Origin: Onthophagus taurus
Lineage: Eukaryota > Arthropoda > Insecta > Coleoptera > Scarabaeidae
Direction: 5' to 3'
Length of the DNA: 64,000 bases
Assembly (NCBI RefSeq): GCF_036711975.1
Contig: NC_091972.1
Location: forward strand, 23,689,001 to 23,753,000
The notes beneath the pieces are model-generated. The model was not told the DNA's origin. It saw only the letters and a program-made list of their open reading frames with translations, and searched no databases. How positions within the stretch are numbered: the first letter of the stretch is position 1; the number at the start of each line of letters is the position of its first letter. The position numbers were made by a program, and so were the translations under genes. Positions 57,568 to 64,000 of this stretch are shown piece after piece.

Positions 57568-58513
57568 ATGAATTCTAAAATATTGGTTGCATTCGCAATT
57601 CTACTGTTTATATCAACAGCTCAACAACAAGGTAAGTATTTATATTACAAATTATAATCAGTCACTCAATATACTTAAGAAATTATAATTATTTAGGTGT
57701 AAGCAAAAAACATAGTCATAAAAAGAAACATCGTGGTAGTTCATCCTTAAAAAGAATTATTGGTGGTACAGATGTCGACATATCAGATTATAAATATTAC
57801 GTTGGTGTTATAAACGCTAAGAGTGTATTTTGTGGCGGAGCTTTGGTGACGGTGAACAGAGTTCTTACAGCTGCTCATTGTGCAGCTGGGAAAGGGACTC
57901 AACCATTAAATGTGTTTCCTGGAACGCAAAGTTTTAGAAAAATGGCCGTGAGTCCACCTGAAGCACCATATTATAATACGAGTGATGTAAAAATTCATGA
58001 AAAATATGAGACCAAACATTATACTTATGATATAGCCATCTTGTACTTGGACAAAGACGTTAAGTTGGGTGGTAATGTAGCAACAATCGACGTTGCACCC
58101 AAACCGCCACCGGTTGGTGCTTCGGTTACTTTGGTCGGACACGGATCCGTAAGTTGTGATTCACTCGATGAGTATGGATTTTGTGCGGGAGATTTTTCTG
58201 AAAGTCTACAGAAAACTGACATGAAAGTTTCTAAAGTTGAAGACCCTGAACTGTACCTTAAAATGACTCCAAATAGGCCATGCCAAGTAAAACCCACATG
58301 TTTTTAAAGAAATATATATTAATCTTGGCATTCTTTGGGTTTTAGGGGGATTCTGGTGGTCCATTCACTTACAAAGGACAATTAGTAGCAGTTGCAAGTC
58401 ACTCATCATCTCAGCATTGCCAAGGAACAGCAGATGTGGAGACTTTAACTAGTGGCAAGATTATGTTGAAATTTTTAGCTAATAGTGGTATTACACCGGC
58501 TAATGCTGACTAA
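57568..58513 (+). CDS. Secreted S1 (trypsin-fold) serine protease, three exons, 273 aa
   Basis: Exons 57568-57631, 57697-58286, 58346-58513; introns of 65 and 59 bp, GT-AG, phases fit. Signal peptide ~1-18 (MNSKILVAFAILLFISTA), a short Lys/His-rich propeptide, activation at LKR/IIGG (after Arg41). The catalytic triad is present: His82 (TAAHC), Asp133 (DIAIL), Ser221 (GDSGGP). The residue six before the Ser, which sets S1 specificity (Asp in trypsins), is Arg215 in NRPCQGDSGGP. The usual SWG strand after the active site is ASHSSS. The specificity is therefore unlikely to be tryptic, and reduced activity is possible. A gut or haemolymph enzyme is plausible but the sequence does not say which. 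Confidence 0.87.
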
Positions 58514-59384
58514 TTTATTTCATTATTTTTGAAGTTTGTCTAAACTTCACCATATTAATGTATGGTGTTTCGTATTTACTGTATTTGGTGGTGGGTTATT
58601 GGGAATGGGAAAGCGTAATAAAATATTTAAAAAAAATTGCGTTATATATGTATATTCCTTATATTAAAACCCAAATACATATTAGAAGATGACATCACTT
58701 TTTTTGACTCAACATTGGTTACAAACATTAAACCCCTAAATTATGACAAAGTAGCTCTCTGGACCGCAGAGTAGTTGAATGCTGCAATGAAATCAGTGGA
58801 TGATAGAATAGTATGTCAAAGTGGTCTGCAGGTAGAAATTGGTTTTATAATCGCAGCCATTATCTTGCAACGCCATCCGGAAGTAAGTGTAAGTAAATAC
58901 GTAGGGGAACGTGGTATATAATGGGACATGGTATATAGCGGGACAACTACATTTACCGCCACTTTATGAATAGTAGATTTATTATTCGTTCGTTGCGGGT
59001 TTATTTTATGTAGTCGCAACTTAATATTCATAGAGTTCCTTTTTATCAACACAATGGCGTACAAGTGCTTTGTGATGTTTTTGTAATACACTGGTAAATA
59101 TTGTTATAACCACTTTAAAAATTGAAATAAAGACTTATAAACCTGTCTGTGATTTGGGATATTTTGTGTTAATGTAAATATTATTTTTTTAAATTTATTG
59201 CATGTTTTTGAAATAAAAGCGTATTTTAAGAAAATAGGCAGATGGTACATGTCGGGACATGTATTTGTGGTACATAATGGGACGCGTCCCAATATATACC
59301 ACGTCAAAAGAATTCTCGACTACTATAGAAAACCAGAAAGTCTAACCCTAAAATTCTTCCTTTATATGCCAAAACAAAGTAGGA
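58514..59384. repeat. Non-genic, with a diffuse inverted repeat
   Basis: gtggtatataatgggac (58911) recurs inverted at about 59290-59305 (gtcccaatatataccac) and in a partial copy near 59270 (ggtacataatgggac). This suggests a ~400-bp MITE-like element at 58905-59310. No coding function. Confidence 0.45.
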
Positions 59385-59787
59385 ATGAGCAAGCATCTAA
59401 AAGAAAGTAAATGTTTTCATACAGAATATAAACAAAAAATGAAAACAGCAGTGGAAAGTATTGCTAGCGGTGGGATTTCTATACGAGCAGCAGCTGAACA
59501 ATATTCACTCAGGAAATCTGCCTTGCACCGAATGTGGTCCAAGTATAAACAAATAAATGACGATGAAAAAATTCTTTTTGTTTTGAGAAAAAACATGGAT
59601 TTTCTCAATTTTTTACTGATGGAGAACAAAAAGCATTACTTATTGTTAGTGAAAGCTGCGCACATGTGTTACGGTTTGACATCACTTGAGAACTATCATT
59701 TCGATTTGTCACTGCCAACAATAAGACCATCCCTGCATCTTGGAATATAAATAAATTAGGCGTTGAGTGGATTAGATTATTTTCAAA
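59385..59787 (+). pseudogene. Pogo/Tigger-like transposase N-terminus (psq-type HTH)
   Basis: YKQKMKTAVESIASGGISIR then AAAEQYSLRKSALHRMWSKY is a pipsqueak-type helix-turn-helix. After a frameshift the text QFFTDGEQKALLIVSESCAH, ANNKTIPASWNIN and GVEWIRLFSK matches the CENP-B-like second HTH of these transposases. It is cut at about 59787 by the Jockey element; no DDE part. Confidence 0.65.
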
Positions 59788-59789
59788 AC

Positions 59790-60304
59790 CTTTCTCAATA
59801 AATTCTGTAACACCCACCAACTGGTGGATCGCTGAATGACCCGTTAGAAAAGCAAACTGTATGTTTGGGATAACATTTCTTTTCAGCAGCTGATCTTGAA
59901 GTCTTCGTATTATAACTTTTTCAAACAATTTTGAGAGAGTCGGTAAGAGGCTTATAGGACGGTAATTAGACATAAGACTGCTCTGTTTTCCTGGCTTGGG
60001 AAACATTAGTATCTCTGTGTAGATTGTTAATTAAATATCTGATTTCTTCATTTGTTACTTCTTCATCTACTCTTTTTATTCGCTGAAGATGAGCTTTATT
60101 ATATGTTTTAATAGTAACAGAAGAAGACATGCTTTCTCGAGGTATGTAAGGAGTAAATGTTAATTCAAGATAATCAGCAAAGGCTTGAATTTTTCCTTTA
60201 TCAGTAGAGAACTGATTCCCGTCATGGGTAATTGTAGGAATTTCTTCGTGTCTTCTCAGTATTTTTCTTGTTGTTGTCCACATTGCCTTATCTTTATTAT
60301 CCAT
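59790..60304 (-). pseudogene. Jockey linker and RT start
   Basis: The frame 60304-59966 has the linker DNKDKAMWTTTRKILRRHEE. The frame 60006-59605 starts FPKPGKQSSLMSNYRPISLL then LSKLFEKVIIRRLQDQL, and stops matching after GVTEFIEKGFEN at the junction with the pogo-like piece. Confidence 0.75.
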
Positions 60305-60639
60305 ATTGCTTAGAAGATGCTGATAATTAGCAATCCGATGGGATTCTAAAGCTTTAGTAATGGTATGAGTCAGTTCATTTAATATCTGCTTTAAGTCTTT
60401 TTTCTTTGATTAGGTAGAGAATATATTAAGGTGGTAAATAATAATTCGTTCGATTAGTTTTGTTAGGGTTAATAAACTTTCTAGTAACATCAAGTAAGTA
60501 ATGAGATTCACCTATCTATTGAGGTAGGATTCAAAAACGAATTTTGTAAATTAATACTGCTCATCTCTGTTTCAAAGGCCTCAAAATCTACAGTTCCATT
60601 TATCAATTTAGAAATAGGCGGTTTAAAGGTAATTTCCTT

Positions 60640-61221
60640 TTAGATAGTGACAATAACCGGGAGATGATCAGAATTCAATTCCTCTATGACCGTTTGAGCT
60701 AAAGGAAGATTAAAGTTTTTGGTGATAACTATATCTAGTATGCCAGGTAGATGATCGTCTCTGTATGGATAATAGGTATATGACTTTGGCGTGTGTATTT
60801 GCATCTGATGTAAACATGATAATTCTTCTAGACATGAACCTGAGGGATTATCAGCTCGGCATTCCCATATTTTCAATTTACTATTTAGATCTCCAATTAT
60901 TATAAGAGGACCATAATTATTCAATAGATGACTAATTTCTTCTTTTATTAATTTACGGTTGAGTTGCCTGTATGCACAAATTATTGTCACTGGTGTCATG
61001 TTTTTTGGATAAAGTTGGATAGCAACCGTCTCTAGCGTAGTGTTCACTAAGTCGTAAGGTTTATGTTTCAATGTGCGTTTAAGTAGTATCGCTACACCGC
61101 CTGAAGCTGCTTGAGAGTTGTGGGCAAATCTATAGATATTAAAACCAGGTATTCGGAACTCTTCTCCCAGAACTAGATGAGTTTCGGTGATACATGCTAA
61201 ATCAATATTATAAAGAGCCAA
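60640..61221 (-). pseudogene. Jockey APE-type endonuclease domain
   Basis: 193-aa frame: DLACITETHL (catalytic Glu), GFNIYRFAHNSQAASGGVAI, IIIGDLNSKLKIW (D.N motif), and ELNSDHLPVIVTI (SDH motif). Those are the conserved sites of the nuclease that nicks target DNA. The domain itself looks open; the start of the ORF is lost. Confidence 0.8.
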
Positions 61222-61239
61222 AAAAGCCGATACTAAATT

Positions 61240-61640
61240 CTTCTGCTTCTTCAGACCATTCGCATTATTTGCATTTGGGTTTTAGAGAGCAATAATTTTT
61301 AGTATGACCAAAACGTTGACATTTAAAGCGCTGTGGTATAATTTGAGATATTTTCCTCGGCTCTACTGTAATTAAAGCATTACATACTTCTTTGATATTA
61401 AAAATGTTTTTGGCTTTTTCGTTTTCGTTTTTTCGTTTTCGTGGAGTTAATTCAACCGCACATAATGAATTATTGAATTATTTTCCAAAGAGTTGTTATT
61501 AATATTATCACTGTTGTCTTCACTAGCAAGAACATGGAACCGATTTTGCGTTGAGAGGTCTGGATTAAAAGAATATCGTTTATGAATATCATCTTCTAGA
61601 GGTGATAACTGATCGGATCCTCGTTTTTCTCTCATACTTG
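61240..61640 (-). pseudogene. Jockey ORF1 (gag-like) fragment
   Basis: The frame 61635-61447 (MREKRGSDQLSPLEDDIHKR...) is the N-terminus. A separate frame near 61345-61275 reads PQRFKCQRFGHTKNYC, a C..C....H....C zinc knuckle typical of nucleic-acid-binding ORF1 proteins. Most of the middle is deleted. Confidence 0.65.
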
Positions 61641-61902
61641 ATTCGGTCGAAAAAACGCCCGAAGGCGGCTTTCCTTAAATATATTTTCTCTCGATGATTT
61701 ATTATTTTTGCTAGATTAATATATGAAATTATAAACACGGTTGATTTCGTGAAACGAAACTGATTATGAGACTCGCAAGACTTGTTTAGAACACGTGTAC
61801 TCACTTTGACCATCCGCATGCGACCATTTTTACTCTAATATTTGTAATTAAAATCATGTCATGACTTACAGAAACAGCCTGTATATAATTTGCAATTTTT
61901 AT

Positions 61903-61946
61903 GCCCACAACAAGGGCAATTTTTAATTATATCCCTTGTTGTGGGC
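61903..61946. repeat. Perfect 14-bp hairpin with adjacent direct repeat
   Basis: gcccacaacaaggg (61903-61916) and cccttgttgtgggc (61933-61946), loop 16 nt. gggcaatttttaattatatc occurs twice in direct order. Confidence 0.6.
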
Positions 61947-62039
61947 AATTTTTAATTATATCATTAGATTTCTCCAATAAAATCTGAAGGAAAATTCTGT
62001 GATTTTCAGGATAAAAGTTTTTATTGTTTGAAAACAAAT

Positions 62040-62442
62040 CATGGATTCCACTTTCAACTGTGGTGTTAATGAAGAATGTCACAAACACGCCACAGTTTCG
62101 ACTGTTTGGGATATTTACAGTTTGGTGCCATTATCCAACATCAACGTCAATTTGATTTTCACAAGTGTTGAAATTGTTGTAAAGTAAAAAAAACTTTTTC
62201 ATCATTTTAAAAATTTTGGATTGGGCATTCGTGTGTCCTGGATCAAGAAAATATATTAATTGATAAGGTATACTTAGAACAGTTATAGTCCAATGCGAAA
62301 AATCCATATTGTAAGGAATTAATATGTACCTGTACTTATTGAAGCATTCTGAATAAATTTGTAGCTTCAGAAAGGTACTTTGTGAAAACATAAACATTGT
62401 TGAGACTGTGTCAACATAATAGATATCAGCAAAATTCATCAA
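62040..62442 (-). pseudogene. Ulp1/SENP-like cysteine protease fragment
   Basis: The minus frame 62442-62131 has YILIPYNMDFSHWTITVLSI then YFLDPGHTN, the H-W (catalytic His) and Asp segments of C48 peptidases. In another frame, 62105-62045 gives NCGVFVTFFINTTVES, the (N/D)CGVFV catalytic Cys block. Such domains occur in cellular deSUMOylases and in several transposon families; the setting suggests a transposon origin. A frameshift separates Asp and Cys. Confidence 0.6.
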
Positions 62443-62644
62443 TACAGGAATCTGATAACCATCTATCAGCGTGTCTTTTACAAATAATTTTCAAAAATCT
62501 TTTTTGAGAGCAATCTAAAATAATTTTCACTCATAAGCTGTCCTTTTCATAAGGCAAACAAGAATTAAAAAATATATAAACTAAGAAGAAATAAAAACAA
62601 GTTAATAACTTTTTAAGTTTATTTTGAATGTACGAATTCATGTT

Positions 62645-62683
62645 GCGATACTAGTTTCGGTTTATAAGGCCATCATCAGCCGA
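62645..62683 (-). ncRNA. Hammerhead-like motif, Penelope type (copy 2)
   Basis: Minus strand: CTGATGA, U, stem II GG(CCTTATAAA)CC, GAAA, C-TA-G, TA. Stem I has about three pairs (CGG with UCG). It lies about 70 bp upstream of the Penelope N-terminal frame and antisense to it, as copy 1 is to the C-terminal frame. Confidence 0.55.
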
Positions 62684-62753
62684 ATCTATGATTAAAAAAG
62701 GAATTCTAAAGAAATCTAATAGAAACCTAAAAAAGGAAACAAAATAATTCATC

Positions 62754-63083
62754 ATGGGCAAACTGTTGTGTGATGAAAAACGAAAACACTTCAAAAATCT
62801 TAATCATCAATATGAAAAACTGGCGAATATTCATAAAGACCTCAGGGAGCTACTCCATCATCTTGAACTAGAGGAACTTATTCAAAATTGCATAACACAG
62901 ACCGAAATAACAAAACGAGATGACCAAAGAAAGAAAGAAAATAAACTTAAAAATTTACGCAAAAACAAGAAGATCAATAACAAAGGACATACAGATAAAC
63001 ATCAAACCAATGCGCAATACTGTAATCTCATTGACATTAAATTCACCAGACAGGAAGATGTCTTTGACATCTCACATCAATAG
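62754..63083 (+). pseudogene. Penelope-like element N-terminal fragment
   Basis: 109-aa lysine-rich coiled-coil-like protein (MGKLLCDEKRKHFKNLNHQY...), ending QYCNLIDIKFTRQEDVFDIS. The last block resembles the (V/C)NLS...FT..E..LL.KGL.F motif at the front of Penelope RTs. It is cut there by the Gypsy element. The hammerhead-like motif upstream supports the call. Confidence 0.55.
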
Positions 63084-63094
63084 AATTTGACGTT

Positions 63095-63927
63095 ATTATA
63101 AGAAACCATCCAGAAAGGTCTGAAAATGTTTAACCGCGGAATACATAGCTAAGAGTTCTCTGTCAAAGGTGGAATACTTCATTTGGCTGTTAGACATTCT
63201 TTTGGAAAAGAAGGCTACTGGTGAAGTAGTTCTATTGTTGGTTTGGGAAAGAACAGCTCTTATTCCTGTTTCTGAAGCATCAGTATATAAAGAAAACGAT
63301 CCTGTTGGAGAAGGATGTGAGAGTAGGAGTGTTCGTTGGTTGTGAAGTTGTTGAATTGTGTGAATAGAATGAGTTGTTGTAATTTAAGTGTGTGAGTTGG
63401 TATATGCTTGGCGTGGAAGTGACTGATTCCCAGATCCTATCCGCCATATTCAATAGATCTGTCACCTCTTCTTTTCCAGAAGCTAACAGCGCTACTGAAA
63501 TAGTGTGTGGCAACCTTATCCTCCAGAGCTTCATAAGAAGATCAGGACTTACTACCTGAGAACTGGCTCTATTGGATAAAAGTTCTCGGTAGAAATCTGA
63601 AAGCTTTTGTTCTCCCATGTGCATATTCGAGAGAGGGTCGTTCAATCGTTTTTCTTCGCTTAGAGAAAGACCATTGATGATGATTTTCTTTAAATTTGCA
63701 TATAGGTATCGCTCTGGAGTCTCGTTGATTATATCAACGACGGTGTTTACAACCTCTGTGGGTAAATGAGTGACAACTAAAATGTACTTGGTTTTGTCAC
63801 TAGTGACATGTGACAATTCGAATTGTGCTTCGATTTGTCTAAACCAAGTATCAGATTTAGTTGTCCAGAAGGGAGGAAGACGTTTGTTAACAATATTATA
63901 GATTTGATCACTTTCGATATCTTGCAT
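63095..63927 (-). pseudogene. Ty3/Gypsy remnant: gag joined to RNase H
   Basis: 63927-63280 is a gag-like frame: LPPFWTTKSDTWFRQIEAQF ...LPTEVVNTVVDII...YANLKKIIING. These are typical of insect Gypsy capsids. From 63300 down to 63095 another frame reads FSLYTDASETGIRAVLSQTN, SPVAFFSKRMSNSQMKYSTF and DRELLAMYSAVKHFQTFLDG, the Gypsy RNase H. Protease and RT between them are absent, so an internal deletion of about 2 kb joined the two ends. LTRs are outside or lost. Confidence 0.75.
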
Positions 63928-64000
63928 ATTGACTATATTTTAGAAAAATTGTAAAGAAAATGGTTGAATTGATGCTCATTTAATTGACAACCTCAGAACG

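Larger units (their letters stand above)
59788..61840 (-). mobile_element. Jockey-type LINE, 5' part with gag, endonuclease and start of RT
   Basis: On the minus strand, in order: 5' leader (about 61840-61640), ORF1 with a CCHC knuckle, ORF2 endonuclease, linker, RT start. It stops in the RT at 59788, so the 3' end is missing although the 5' part is retained. This is the reverse of the usual 5' truncation and implies a later deletion or rearrangement. Confidence 0.8.

Noticed and set aside
1..64000. tRNA, rRNA or snRNA genes
   Set aside because: I looked for cloverleaf-like stretches and conserved rRNA or snRNA blocks and found none I could support; a tRNAscan or Infernal run would be decisive.

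Overview
The window is about 64 kb of AT-rich insect nuclear DNA. The cues are an insect-type odorant receptor, a CYP6-like P450 with the single short intron usual for that family, small U2-type introns of about 50-130 bp, and a repeat load typical of insects (mariner, piggyBac, hAT, PIF/Harbinger, Jockey and RNase-H LINEs, BEL, Copia, Gypsy and Penelope). A beetle is my best guess, but that is an inference. I see no prokaryotic features.

Four host genes can be assembled from exons. (1) A six-exon odorant receptor lies on the minus strand at 18129-19546 and reads as 374 aa without a break. (2) A CYP6-like P450 lies on the minus strand at 24586-26115; its apparent single ORF hides a 57-bp in-frame intron just after the haem-binding loop. 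(3) ASCC1 (activating signal cointegrator 1 complex subunit 1) lies on the plus strand at 37672-45275, with five exons and a 6.3-kb fourth intron filled with nested transposons. (4) An S1 serine protease lies on the plus strand at 57568-58513 in three exons; a decayed inverted copy is at 49322-49845. These genes have no obvious functional link to one another.

The rest is mobile DNA, layered and mostly dead. 0-5.7 kb: two inverted Copia 3' ends around a piggyBac tail, a second Copia with a large internal deletion, and a piece of a multi-copy insect transposase-like gene. 7.7-8.4 kb: a TIR element that contains a ribosomal protein uL15 (RpL27A)-like terminal exon. 9.1-11.8 kb: an RNase-H LINE split by a palindromic MITE. 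12.5-17.6 kb: hAT and piggyBac remnants with nested MITEs. 20.4-22.3 kb and 29.6-31.3 kb: two large foldback palindromes. 26.7-33.3 kb: an inverted repeat pair enclosing a Penelope fragment and the second foldback. 35.2-37.4 kb: a longer copy of the transposase-like gene. 45.5-48 kb: BEL integrase, a hairpin repeat that captured LINE DNA, and a Harbinger remnant. 51.2-55.5 kb: hAT MITE, LINE, near-complete mariner, palindrome. 59.4-64 kb: pogo-like, Jockey, Ulp1-like, Penelope and Gypsy pieces.

The most notable signals are these. Three hammerhead-ribozyme-like motifs of one Penelope family and a fourth, divergent one. Two foldback elements with unrelated arms but the same AGTGTGCCATGG centre. 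At least five palindromic elements bounded by TA-CAGG...CCTG-TA, next to a mariner that also ends in TA-CAG. The uL15 exon carried inside a TIR element. All protein assignments come from reading translations by eye; no database search was possible.
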